Source: Candidatus Sumerlaea chitinivorans (GTDB taxonomy: Bacteria; Sumerlaeota; Sumerlaeia; Sumerlaeales; Sumerlaeaceae). Taken from it: 64,000 bases of DNA. Numbering within the stretch: the first letter of the stretch is position 1; each line of letters begins with the position of its first letter. Location of the stretch: contig CP030759.1 of the NCBI GenBank assembly GCA_003290465.1, positions 2,740,572 through 2,804,571 on the forward strand. Direction: 5' to 3'. The notes beneath the pieces were generated by a model. That model was not told the origin of the DNA. It ran no database searches and worked only from the letters and a program-made list of their open reading frames with translations. Below are positions 45,892-60,418 of this stretch, piece after piece. The position numbers and the translations under genes were made by a program.

Positions 45892-46196
45892 CGCAGCCCG
45901 CCCCCGCGCCGCCCTTCTTGTTGCCTACAGCAAAAGTGGAGCGTCCGGCTAGGTGGCGCCTTTCTGCAGTCCGAAGCGACACCGTGGGCTCTGGCTCCGG
46001 ATCTCCGCCGGCGCTTTGTTGCAGCATGGCCGGTTCGCATAGAAGCCAGCTGCGCGCATGGCGGGCACGTCGCGAAGAGCTTGGGGTTCGCCCACCCCAC
46101 GGCTTCTCGGTTCAGGCGGGGTTCGGGATCTTGCCGAGAAGGCGACCACGTCACCCCAGATCCCTGTCTGACGCCGCTTACCCCGCTCCCCGAACC
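45892..46196. other. Gap after the orphan permease
   Basis: A GTG at 45888 overlaps the permease stop as a coupled second permease gene would. The frame reads a proline-rich start (MTQPAPAPPFLLPTAKVERP) and then basic sequence with no membrane helix. It may be the remnant of a lost MalG-type gene or chance. Minus-strand frames here look like shadows. Confidence 0.4.
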
Positions 46197-46544
46197 TTAC
46201 GGTTCACCTGCGTCAGGCGTTGCACCACTCTTGAGGTGAAACACTAAGTTGTGGGCGCCCTGCCCAAAGAACACCGTCAAAGTGCCCTCGATCCCCGCAA
46301 TCTGGAAACGCGTTTCCACGTTGCCATGTTCGTTCATAAAATTGATTTCCCGCGGGGTGAGCAGGCGCTCGATGAGGGCCTGAGTGTCATGGAACGTGAG
46401 GGGGCGGGGGTGCAACGGTGGCTGCAATTCTCGCCCGACACGAATCACGGGCGGATTTCCCACGAGAAACAGCAAGGTGTTTGCCCCCCGCTCATGCGCC
46501 AACGCGATCATTTCCTCCAGCGACGGATAATCATGTTCGGCCAC
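46197..46544 (-). CDS. Small protein resembling the PilT/GspE N-terminal domain only
   Basis: About 115 residues. SLEEMIALAHERGANTLLFLVGNPPVIRVG, given here across its pattern, followed by PLTFHDTQALIERLLTPREI and FMNEHGNVETRFQIAG, resembles the PAS-like N-terminal domain of PilT/PilU retraction ATPases. The RecA-like ATPase domain with Walker motifs is missing and does not follow in any frame. It ends with SGATPDAGEP. GTG at 46544 is preceded by GGAGG; a TTG three codons earlier is possible. It could be a stand-alone adaptor or a fragment of a decayed pilT. Confidence 0.6.
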   Translation of the reverse strand: MAEHDYPSLEEMIALAHERGANTLLFLVGNPPVIRVGRELQPPLHPRPLTFHDTQALIERLLTPREINFMNEHGNVETRFQIAGIEGTLTVFFGQGAHNLVFHLKSGATPDAGEP

Positions 46545-47599
46545 TCCGCCCAATCCTCCGCTCGCATGTTCGGGAAAAACCAGTAGGCAAAGAAAAATGC
46601 GCGAGATGCGACAGAACTCAGGCCGATTGCCAAGGGGCGCTGCGGCCCAAAGTTCCTAAGCCCACACGGGCGGCGGACAATCGTCCATTTCCCGCCACGG
46701 TGAAGCCACTAATCATCACATTGCTGCCCGATCCACCGCATTCTCGCGCAATGTTAAACTACATCCCATGCAAAAATTGCATCACAGTCAAGCCCAATTT
46801 CGCTATATCTCCTCGCAGATCTTCTCTCCTCCACTCAGGCTCCGCCACTCAACAAGGCTTTTTGAAAAGCCCGGCCATTATCCTACCTGTGTGCACCGCA
46901 GGTACGAGGCATGCCCCCTGAGCATAGCCGTGAGCCTCAACGCCCCCGACAGATAAAAGCCCGATCACAAACGCTACGTTTTTGCACCGCCAACAGCTTT
47001 CCCCCTGAGGCTCAGGGAGCACCCACCTCGTCCCGAATCCGAACCCCAGCAGAGTTCCTCTTACCGCACCTTTTCCCCTTTGTGCGGACCCGGGCATAGG
47101 ATTCTGTGAGCAAGAGAAAACGCAAATGCCGCGGAAGGATTTTTTGTTAGCCGCATAGCCGCAGCGACTGGAAGTGAAACCGCGGTGCGACCGTCCAGAT
47201 CATTTTACGACTTGGGAAAGTACCGTGGTCCATGGTCAGACGTATCAGTAGGGAAAAAATACCCTACGCATGGGGAAGCGAGCGCAGGACGGAGGATGAC
47301 TATCGACAATGTGAGAACAATACCCTGCACATCGGGCAACGAGGCTAAGGAAAACCGAATGGAGATCGCGGCACGTCATCAGCCCGCCACCGATTTCGCA
47401 GCCGGTCTCACATAAAAGGGGCCTTGCGCTTGGGGCCCAATCCACGCCCCCGTCACGCTCCCTTACGGATGGCTTGCTGCGGAAACATCGGGCAGCTCAC
47501 AAATTTGGGGTAATGGACCTAACGCCTTTTCGTCTAATGGTTGGCTGAGGGGAGCAATCCTGACTGTTTGCGCCGACCCCAAGTGTGCGGAAGCGGATG
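46545..47599. other. Gene-free stretch left of the CRISPR leader
   Basis: About 1.05 kb contains no supported gene on either strand. Short open frames near 46768-47099 and 47185-47445 show no domain or motif. A 15-bp palindrome ATGCAA-AAA-TTGCAT lies at 46768-46782. A sequence CAATCCACGC at 47438-47447 equals part of the CRISPR repeat in inverted orientation. No cas gene or fragment was recognised. Confidence 0.55.
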
Positions 47600-53244
<5,645 letters not shown>

Positions 53245-53770
53245 TGCAATCGAAAACCCACAGCTCCCAGAACACCGTAACGCCAACGACGGCGGCCCGT
53301 GTTGGCGCTGCGATTGGAACGTTGTTGCGGATGTTGGCGTTGCTAATTGTTGTTGCTATGCATTGTTTGCTACTCGGCCGCCCCCCAGGGGCACGCAAAT
53401 TGCAACGAGCTTTTAAAAGCGGTCATGGGGTGGGACGTGGAGGCGCACGGCGCAAGCGCGCGGATTGAAGCGCTCGGGAACCTGCGACATGGTTTTGCGA
53501 GCCGTCGCGCACTGCGGGGGGAGCGCGGCTGAGAGGGCAGCTCGCGGCTGGGCAGTGCTCCGGTGCCAACTCGGAGTGGAACGGCTTGAGTGGCGAGGGC
53601 GGGATTCCGACGGGGGGCACCAATGGCGCTTCCGGGCGTGTGCCAAATCCTTCACGAAACGCGTTGACACAGCCTGCTCTCCGGTGCCTTGAAGTGGATG
53701 TTACAGTGCATTTTGGTTCGGGTGCCTCTGTACTTCGGACGACAGAGGCCTTGAACGAAGGGAGTAGATC
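53245..53770. other. Array trailer with decayed repeats
   Basis: After the last intact repeat, sequences resembling the repeat occur at 53440-53471 (24 of 32 identical, ending GGATTGAAGC) and more weakly at 53289-53320 (21 of 32) and 53375-53406 (20 of 32). No gene is supported. The aminotransferase ribosome-binding site GGAG lies at the right edge. Confidence 0.55.
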
Positions 53771-55045
53771 GTGAGCACTCTTAGCGAACGGCGCAGCCGG
53801 TTGGCGGCCCGCGCTCTGCGGACAACTGAGCCGGCGATTTCGTGGCTTCTCAAGAAACCTTTGGAAAATCCGGCAATCATTTCCTTAGCCGCAGGTCTGG
53901 TGGATCAGCAGACGCTCCCTGCGCAGCCAATGCGTGAGATTTTCGCCCAACTTTTCGCCGACGAGGACGCGGCGAAGCGTGCATTGCAATACGGAACAAC
54001 TGAAGGTGAGGCGCACTTGCGCCAACTTCTTGCGCAGCGGCTCGCCAAGGGGGGAATGACTGGGGCAATTGATCCCGAGCACATCGTGCTGACCAACGGG
54101 TCGCAGCAACTGTTGCTGTTAGTCACCGACGTGCTCGTGGACCCGGGCGACATCGTGCTGGTTGAGGATCCCACGTATTTCGTTTACATGGGGGTCTTGG
54201 AAAGTGCGGGGGCGCGAACGCTTGGGGTCGCGACCGATGATGAGGGCATCATTCCCGAGGCGCTTGAGGAGCGTTTGCGGGAAATCGCTGCGCGGGGCGA
54301 GTTGGAGCGGCTCAAACTGCTTTACGTGATGACCTATTACCAGAACCCGAAGGGTACGAGCCACTCGTGGCAACGGCGCCAACAAATCTACGAGCTCATC
54401 GAGCGTTATTCGTCGGATGACCACTACATCTATATTCTGGAGGATGCAGCCTATCACGGCCTTCACTTCGAGGATAGTGATGTCCCCTTCATGAAATCGC
54501 TCGACGAAGCGAATGAGCGGGTCATCCTCGCGATGACGTTTTCGAAAGCCTTTGCGCCGGGCCTTCGCCTTGGGTACGGGTATTTGCCGCCTGAATTGGC
54601 GCAACCAGTCCTGAACCTCAAAGGCAACCATGACTTCGGGAGTGCAAACTTGTCGCAACATCTAATTCGCGTTGCCCTCTCAACGGGTGCGTTCGATCGG
54701 CACAACGCGATGCTTCGCGAGCGGTATCGGCAAAAGCGCGACCTGATGCTGCGGGTTTTGCGCGAGGAGTTTCCGCCCGAAGTGCAGTACATTGAACCGC
54801 GGGGCGGCCTTTACGTGTGGGTCACGTTGCCGGAAGGGGTTTCCAGCAGCCCGGGCAGTAAGTTTTTTGATGAGGCGATGGCGCACGAGGTGCTCTACGT
54901 GCCGGGCTGCTTCTGCTATGCGCAGGAGCCCGGCCGTGTCAAGCCCGACAACCAACTCCGGCTCTGCTACGCCTACATTGAGGAGGAGCCGATGGTGGAG
55001 GGGATGCACCGCCTTGCCGAGGCAGCACGCGCTTGCCTGAAGTAA
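53771..55045 (+). CDS. PLP-dependent aminotransferase (class I/II, 2-aminoadipate-like)
   Basis: The 424-residue fold-type I enzyme has ISLAAGLVDQQTLP at the start and LQYGTTEGEAHLRQLLAQRL, both typical of the MocR/LysN-like subgroup. IVLTNGSQQLLLL, VEDPTYFVYMGVLES, MTYYQNPKGTSHS and the PLP lysine in MTFSKAFAPGLRLGY follow. No DNA-binding domain is present, so it is an enzyme. Members act on 2-aminoadipate, aromatic or branched amino acids; the substrate is open. Translation starts at GTG 53771 behind GGAG. Confidence 0.92.
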   Translation: MSTLSERRSRLAARALRTTEPAISWLLKKPLENPAIISLAAGLVDQQTLPAQPMREIFAQLFADEDAAKRALQYGTTEGEAHLRQLLAQRLAKGGMTGAIDPEHIVLTNGSQQLLLLVTDVLVDPGDIVLVEDPTYFVYMGVLESAGARTLGVATDDEGIIPEALEERLREIAARGELERLKLLYVMTYYQNPKGTSHSWQRRQQIYELIERYSSDDHYIYILEDAAYHGLHFEDSDVPFMKSLDEANERVILAMTFSKAFAPGLRLGYGYLPPELAQPVLNLKGNHDFGSANLSQHLIRVALSTGAFDRHNAMLRERYRQKRDLMLRVLREEFPPEVQYIEPRGGLYVWVTLPEGVSSSPGSKFFDEAMAHEVLYVPGCFCYAQEPGRVKPDNQLRLCYAYIEEEPMVEGMHRLAEAARACLK

Positions 55046-55201
55046 GCGCCGCACCGCACCGCTCGAAGGGTTTCTGAGGAGATCGCGCAAAACGGCGGGG
55101 CATAGGCGTGCACCCTCGTGATCGGCAAAAAGTTGGATGCACCGAGCAAATCATGGAGGGCAGCAAAAACTCTCCGCACTCCGTGGCCAAGAAGGAGCAG
55201 C

Positions 55202-55975
55202 ATGCAGCAACACGGTAGTCTGGTAGCCAAGCTGTGGGTCATTCTCGTTGGGTTGGCTTGGGGGATTGGCGGGTTTGGGGGAAAGGTTTCGGCCAGCGAG
55301 GTGACAAGCGCTTCGGTGTGGGGGACGGTCGTCTTTGCGGGCATTGCGCCCGAACCGCAAGCGGTGACCATGCGGGGCGACCCTTACTGCGCGAAACTTC
55401 GGGAGGGGCGTGAGCCGATCCTTAGGCAAGACGTGGTGATCACGACGGGTGGGCGCATCGCCAATGTGGTGGTTTATGCGAAAGATGTGGTCGGGGGGCC
55501 ACGTGAGGAGGCAACTCGGCCTCTCTCGTCTGTTGTTCTTGAGCTAAGTTCCTGTATGTTTGTTCCGCATGTCGTCGCGGTGCGCTGCGGGCAAGAGGTG
55601 CGGTTTGTGAACAAGGATGACACGGTGCACACGATTCACGCGCGACGCAGCAAGAACCCGCGCTTCAACTTTGCTCTTTTGGGGACGCAGTCACCTTCGC
55701 GCACCGTTCGTTTTCCCCAACCCGAAATTGCTGTTGAGGTCCGGTGCGACGTTCACCCTTGGGAGAACGCCTTCGTTGCGGTATTGGATCACCCGTACTA
55801 TGCGGTCACGGACAGGAACGGAACCTTCGAGATTCCCGAAATCCCGGCCGGGGAATACACACTGGAGGCGTGGCATGAAAAGCTGGGGACAGTGACGCAG
55901 CGTGTCCGACTTGCGCCGGGAGAGCGTTCCAGCATCCAGTTTGTTTTTGGCAAGCCGGGGGAAGTCCTGAAATAA
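55202..55975 (+). CDS. Exported cupredoxin-like protein with C-terminal regulatory-like domain
   Basis: The 257-residue protein has a signal peptide (AKLWVILVGLAWGIGGFGGK). A plastocyanin/azurin-like domain follows, with possible copper ligands in KDDTVHTIHARR and VRCDVHPWENAF: histidine, cysteine and histidine. The last 60 residues (YAVTDRNGTFEIPEIPAGEY, LEAWHEKLGTV) form a carboxypeptidase-regulatory-like fold. Similar proteins are labelled methylamine-utilisation-like and occur in electron-transfer settings. AGGAG precedes ATG 55202; the in-frame start at 55118 is unlikely. Confidence 0.82.
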   Translation: MQQHGSLVAKLWVILVGLAWGIGGFGGKVSASEVTSASVWGTVVFAGIAPEPQAVTMRGDPYCAKLREGREPILRQDVVITTGGRIANVVVYAKDVVGGPREEATRPLSSVVLELSSCMFVPHVVAVRCGQEVRFVNKDDTVHTIHARRSKNPRFNFALLGTQSPSRTVRFPQPEIAVEVRCDVHPWENAFVAVLDHPYYAVTDRNGTFEIPEIPAGEYTLEAWHEKLGTVTQRVRLAPGERSSIQFVFGKPGEVLK

Positions 55976-55988
55976 GGGGCGCCGGAGG

Positions 55989-57404
55989 TCAAGACTGCAA
56001 GAACCGATCTGCGCGTATACCGAGGCGTTCGAACTTCTCGTACAGGTGGCGCCGTGAAATCCCGCTGAGGCGCGAGGCCTCGGTGACGTTGCCGCGGGTA
56101 TGGCGGAGAAGTTGCTCAAGATAACTGCGCTCGAACTCTTCGCGGGCGCGTCGGTAGTCGAGAGGGTAGGCGGGCGGCGATTCAGGGGGCGGCGAGTGAA
56201 GCGATCGGACTTCGGCGGGGAGGTCCTCAGGCTCGATGATTGGCTTATCGCAGAGCACCATGAGCCGCTCGATAATATTTTCGAGCTCCCGTACGTTCCC
56301 CGGGTAGGGGTAATGTTCGAGAGCGGCAAGAGCTTCGGGCGAGAGGATGGGGACGGGGCGACGCAGGCGTTGGGCAGCTCTGGCTATAAAGTAGTCGAGC
56401 AGAAGTGGGATGTCCTCTCGTCGTTCGCGAAGCGGCGGTAGGCAAATCGAGATCACATTCAGGCGATAGTAGAGGTCGGAACGAAACGATCGCTCCTCGA
56501 CTGCGGATAGCAAGTTGCGATTTGTTGCGGCTATGATCCGCACGTCCACCGAAATGGTATGGAGGCCGCCTATCCGTTGAATCTCATGTTCCTGAATGGC
56601 ACGCAGAAGCTTCGCCTGAAGGGCGAGAGGCAGCTCCGCAATTTCATCGAGGAAGAGCGTGCCTTTGTGGGCTACCTCGAACAGGCCCATTTTCGTACGC
56701 TCTGCCCCCGTGAAAGCGCCTTTTTCGTGACCGAAAAGCTCGCTCTCGAGGAGCTGTTCGGGAATCGAGGCGCAATTGATGGCAACAAATCGCTTGTTGT
56801 GGCGACCGCTATGTTGATGAATTGCACGGGCGACCAATTCCTTGCCCGTTCCGCTCTCACCCTCGATCAGGACGGGGGCGTCGGTCGGTGCCACTTTTGC
56901 AATGAGGGCGTGCACCTCGCGCATCACTGCACTTTCGCCGACGATTGCCTGTGGGGCGTATTGGCGTGAGAGGGTTTGGGCGAGCGCTTCGTTCTCCTCT
57001 TCAAGGCGAGTCCGCTCGAGCGCCTTATTCACTGTGAGCAAGAGATCATCGAGGTGGAAGGGCTTGGTGATATAGTCGTAAGCGCCCGCGCGCATCGCCG
57101 CGGTTGCTCCCTCAATGGTGCCGTAGGCGGTCATCACGACGACGCTGGTGGAGGGATTGGCTTCCCGTGCGGCTTGCAGGACGTCCATCCCCGTCGCGTC
57201 CGGCATTTTCATGTCGGTGACCACAACCTCTGGGGGAGTGTTTTGAATGTAGGCGATCGCCTCTTTGGGGCGCGTGAAGGCCGTGACATGGTATCCCTCT
57301 TGGCCAAGGACCTTCGAGAGGATCGTGCACATGCCCTCTTCGTCGTCCACGACCACAACTGTTCCACGGTAACGTTTCGGGGGTTGGGAGATTTCAGTCG
57401 CCAT
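55989..57404 (-). CDS. NtrC-type sigma-54-dependent response regulator
   Basis: The 471-residue protein has three domains. A receiver (about 14-130) has VVVVDDEEG, the phospho-acceptor in VVVTDMKMPDATG and ITKPFHLD. The AAA+ domain (about 150-390) has GESGTGKELVARAIH, the sigma-54 contact loop GAFTGA and GTLFLDEIAELP. A Fis-type HTH closes the protein (GNVTEASRLSGISRRHLYEK). It activates sigma-54 promoters when phosphorylated. Its kinase is not beside it. ATG 57404 is used; TTG one codon earlier is ignored. Confidence 0.96.
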   Translation of the reverse strand: MATEISQPPKRYRGTVVVVDDEEGMCTILSKVLGQEGYHVTAFTRPKEAIAYIQNTPPEVVVTDMKMPDATGMDVLQAAREANPSTSVVVMTAYGTIEGATAAMRAGAYDYITKPFHLDDLLLTVNKALERTRLEEENEALAQTLSRQYAPQAIVGESAVMREVHALIAKVAPTDAPVLIEGESGTGKELVARAIHQHSGRHNKRFVAINCASIPEQLLESELFGHEKGAFTGAERTKMGLFEVAHKGTLFLDEIAELPLALQAKLLRAIQEHEIQRIGGLHTISVDVRIIAATNRNLLSAVEERSFRSDLYYRLNVISICLPPLRERREDIPLLLDYFIARAAQRLRRPVPILSPEALAALEHYPYPGNVRELENIIERLMVLCDKPIIEPEDLPAEVRSLHSPPPESPPAYPLDYRRAREEFERSYLEQLLRHTRGNVTEASRLSGISRRHLYEKFERLGIRADRFLQS

Positions 57405-57525
57405 CAACTAATATCCGGTGACGCAGCAGGGCCTGTCGTCAAGCAAGCTCCTTTGAAAAACAGAGTTGTCTGTCACCCTTTTTGACGACGGAAGACACAA
57501 GGGGCGGAAAAGGGCGAATCCCCCT

Positions 57526-58182
57526 TCAGACTAAGCCACCATGGACCATCGGCACGAAGCGCACGGGGCCAAGTTGGTACTCACGAAATTTGTCAGGTGT
57601 CTCGCGCACAATCTTCAGGAGTTCTTGGCTTCCAACTCCAACCGGCACGACCATGATGCCCCCAACCTCAAGTTGATCCAAGAGCGCAGGGGGCACGACA
57701 TCCGGAGCAGCAGTGACAATGATTTTATCAAAGGGAGCTTTTTCGGGGAGCCCTTTCCAGCCATCCCCCACAAGCACGTGGACGTTGTGGTATCCGAGGC
57801 GTTTAAGGCGCTCCTTGGCGGCCGCAGCTAGTTCGGGCACGATTTCAATGCTCCACACCTCACGGACCAGCTCGGCAAGGATCGCCGTTTGGTAGCCCGT
57901 CCCACATCCGATTTCCAAGACTCGATCGTTAGGATCTGGAGCCAAGGCTTCCGTCATCAAACCCACAATGTAGGGTTGGGAAATCGTCTGACCGTAGGCA
58001 ACGGGCAGTGCGGCGTCCGCATAGGCCTCGTGGTGGAGTTCAGGGGGAACAAAGAGGGCGCGATCGACCTTCCGCATGGCAGCCAGCACGAAGGGATCCT
58101 GCACCCCACGGGCGGCGATCTGAGTGTCTACCATTTCCTCGTTTGTACGTGCAATCGGTTCGCGCGCCATCGGCCAAATCAT
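57526..58182 (-). CDS. pcm: Protein-L-isoaspartate O-methyltransferase
   Basis: The 218-residue SAM-dependent enzyme repairs isoaspartyl residues. ALPVAYGQTISQPYIVGLM is the Pcm-specific substrate region. VLEIGCGTGYQTAILAEL is the SAM motif I, and FDKIIVTAAPDVVPPALLDQ is motif II. GGGGGTG precedes ATG 58182; longer in-frame starts to 58266 add unrelated residues. Confidence 0.95.
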   Translation of the reverse strand: MIWPMAREPIARTNEEMVDTQIAARGVQDPFVLAAMRKVDRALFVPPELHHEAYADAALPVAYGQTISQPYIVGLMTEALAPDPNDRVLEIGCGTGYQTAILAELVREVWSIEIVPELAAAAKERLKRLGYHNVHVLVGDGWKGLPEKAPFDKIIVTAAPDVVPPALLDQLEVGGIMVVPVGVGSQELLKIVRETPDKFREYQLGPVRFVPMVHGGLV

Positions 58183-58317
58183 CGTCGAACACCCCCTTTC
58201 TTGTAAATCAAGAAATTGGCTACACCGTGGCGAGGTGCCAAAAGATCCTGTGGCACGAATCCTCACGAGCCGTTTCTTTGCCCGACGTTAGTCTCGCCTA
58301 CGGCAGCAGGCTGCGTC

Positions 58318-58863
58318 TTAGAACTCAATCCCCCGGCGCGCCGGAACCCCTTGATAAAAGTAGTGTTTTACAAGTTGGACATTCGAAACCAGGTCGGCTG
58401 CTTCGATCAGTCGCGGAAAAGCTCCGCGTCCCGTTAGGACAAGATCGCAGGTAGGATGAGCTCTGAAGACTTCGGTGAGTTCCATCACGTCGTCTTCCGT
58501 GAGGAGTCGAGTTTGGACGCAGGTGATGGCTTCGTCGCACACCACAAGGAAGTAGCGCTCACTTTCGATGATTTCGCGGGCTTTGGCGAGAGCACGTTGG
58601 GCCTCCTCGAAATCGCCCGGTTCGTTCGCAAAGCGAAAGCGACCGTCAGGCATCATGCGCTCCTGACCAAAGAAGAAGAGGTCAATGTTGGGGATCGTGC
58701 GCAAGATAGCGCGCTCGTGATAGTGCTCGTTGCGTCCCTCAAACCCTTTGTCGAACTGTAAGAAAGCGACACGCTCGCCCGCGCCCGCGGCACGGATGGC
58801 TAAACCAACGGCGCTGGTAGTTTTGCCTTTGCCCTCGCCAGTGTAGACGTGAAGAAAACCCAC
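58318..58863 (-). CDS. cobO: Cob(I)alamin adenosyltransferase
   Basis: The 181-residue protein is of the CobO/BtuR type, which attaches the adenosyl group of ATP to cob(I)alamin or a corrinoid precursor. The P-loop is GEGKGKTTSAVGLAIRAAG, in the unusual family form. RVAFLQFDKG, VVCDEAITCVQTRLL and LVLTGRGAFPRLIEAADLVS follow. It does not resemble the PduO type. No other cobalamin genes lie nearby; it may serve salvage. Confidence 0.94.
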   Translation of the reverse strand: MGFLHVYTGEGKGKTTSAVGLAIRAAGAGERVAFLQFDKGFEGRNEHYHERAILRTIPNIDLFFFGQERMMPDGRFRFANEPGDFEEAQRALAKAREIIESERYFLVVCDEAITCVQTRLLTEDDVMELTEVFRAHPTCDLVLTGRGAFPRLIEAADLVSNVQLVKHYFYQGVPARRGIEF

Positions 58864-58926
58864 TTTACCAAACCTCGCTGCTGTGCTGGATGTTGCCTAA
58901 GCTTTTCGCCGGCTTGTTTGGGAACG

Positions 58927-60318
58927 TTACAACTCAACCTGTTTCCACTTCCCACGCCAATAAAAATGCGCGAGAAGGACGCATCGCACGACCCAATCAA
59001 CGATTGTTCCGAGGACAACACCAAATATCCCCAAGCCGAGGGGAAACGTGAGCCAGTAAACGACGAAGATCCGAATGAAAAGATTCCCCACGACAGAGGT
59101 GATCATGGGCGAGACGGTGTCCCCTGCTCCCCGTAACCCCCCGCTCAACGTCATCGCGATCCCCAGCAGCGGCTGCTCAATCGCGGATAAAACAAGAATC
59201 GCGTAGGCAAGTTCTAAGACCTCGGCTTCTCGACAAAAATAACTCAGCAGAGGGCGCCCCCACATCACGAGCGCAACCGCAACACACGACATCACCGCGA
59301 TAGTTAGGGCAATCGTCCGACGAAACGATAAGCGCGCAAGCCGGACATCGCACATTCCAAGGGATTGGCCTACGAGCGTGGAAGCAGCGACTGCAAACCC
59401 GAAACCAGCCATGAACGAGAGGGATTCAAGCCGTGTGGCCAAAGCATGAGCGGCCAACGGCTGGGTCCCCAGGCGGGCGACAAAACTGAAAAAGGTGAGG
59501 AAACCGACGCTGATCGTGATTTCCTCGAGAAGGGAGGGTGCGGCGAGCCGCACAATTTTGCGCACAATCGCGAAATCTGGCGCGAAGTCGCGCAGACGTG
59601 GCCGGACGCCAAAACGGCCTGCCCTCAATAGCCACAACACTGCTCCGCACGCCAACAGGATGGAGAGAGCTGTCGAAATTCCTGAACCGAGGAGTTTCAA
59701 TTCCGGAAATCCGCATTTGCCGAAGATCAGCACATAGTTGAAGACCATATTTGAAATGTTCATGCCAAAAGTGATCCACATGGGGGATCGTGTGTCGCCG
59801 GCCGCTCGCAAAGTCGCCGCGCCCACAAAGTAGACAAGTCGGGGCACACTGGCCAAGAAAATGACGCGAAGGTAAGGCGTCCCCTCGGCAACCACTTCGG
59901 GGCTGCATTGGAGGCCCAGCAACAGGTAAGGAGCAAGCACCACACCAGCCCCGGTCAGCACAAGACCCAGAACCGTCGCCAGCAAAGCCGACTGTGCGAA
60001 AGCGCGTGCCGCAGCCCGCAAGTCGCCCGCGCCGCATGCCCGCGCCACAAGCGCAGTCGTGCCACGTTCGATGCACCCAAAGGTCATGTGTGCACGCCAC
60101 AGGATGGTACCGGCGGCGGCCGAGGCAGCCACTGGCAAGCTGCCGTAGTACCCAACCATGAGAGTGTCCACGATGAGCAAGGTGGTGTGGAGGAGGTTTT
60201 CTCCTACGGCTGGTGCCGCAAGGCGCACGATGTGGCGATTCAGGGACTCGCGATCGAACAGCAGGCGTGAACCGTTTTCGGCTTGGATCGAATTCACAGC
60301 GGCGACGTTTTTCGTCAT
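58927..60318 (-). CDS. MATE-family multidrug and toxin efflux transporter
   Basis: The 463-residue protein has 12 hydrophobic helices in two halves. LAAPAVGENLLHTTLLIVDT with MVGYYGSLPVAA is the MATE N-half start, and RLAAPSLLEEITISVGF is the matching C-half start. GQSLGMCDVRLA is a conserved loop. Transport is driven by Na+ or H+; the substrate is unknown. It is divergent from the polyprenyl synthase. Confidence 0.94.
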   Translation of the reverse strand: MTKNVAAVNSIQAENGSRLLFDRESLNRHIVRLAAPAVGENLLHTTLLIVDTLMVGYYGSLPVAASAAAGTILWRAHMTFGCIERGTTALVARACGAGDLRAAARAFAQSALLATVLGLVLTGAGVVLAPYLLLGLQCSPEVVAEGTPYLRVIFLASVPRLVYFVGAATLRAAGDTRSPMWITFGMNISNMVFNYVLIFGKCGFPELKLLGSGISTALSILLACGAVLWLLRAGRFGVRPRLRDFAPDFAIVRKIVRLAAPSLLEEITISVGFLTFFSFVARLGTQPLAAHALATRLESLSFMAGFGFAVAASTLVGQSLGMCDVRLARLSFRRTIALTIAVMSCVAVALVMWGRPLLSYFCREAEVLELAYAILVLSAIEQPLLGIAMTLSGGLRGAGDTVSPMITSVVGNLFIRIFVVYWLTFPLGLGIFGVVLGTIVDWVVRCVLLAHFYWRGKWKQVEL

Positions 60319-60418
60319 TTCCTATTTGTCCTGCTTGCCACAACACATGCTCAGCAAATCAAGCTTGAATCCCTCGCGTTTTCGCTTATAGCTGAACGTG
60401 GGAAGTGCATGAGTCGTT

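Noticed and set aside
46600-47599. Possible cas gene remnants or a cyclic-di-GMP riboswitch next to the PilT-like gene
   Set aside because: I looked on both strands for HD/Cas3, Cas5, Cas7, Cas8 and Cas1 motifs and for the GEMM core and found no convincing match.
53504-53535. Fourth decayed CRISPR repeat beginning GTCGCGCACT
   Set aside because: Only 19 of 32 positions agree and the 3' end is not conserved, so it may be chance in GC-rich sequence.
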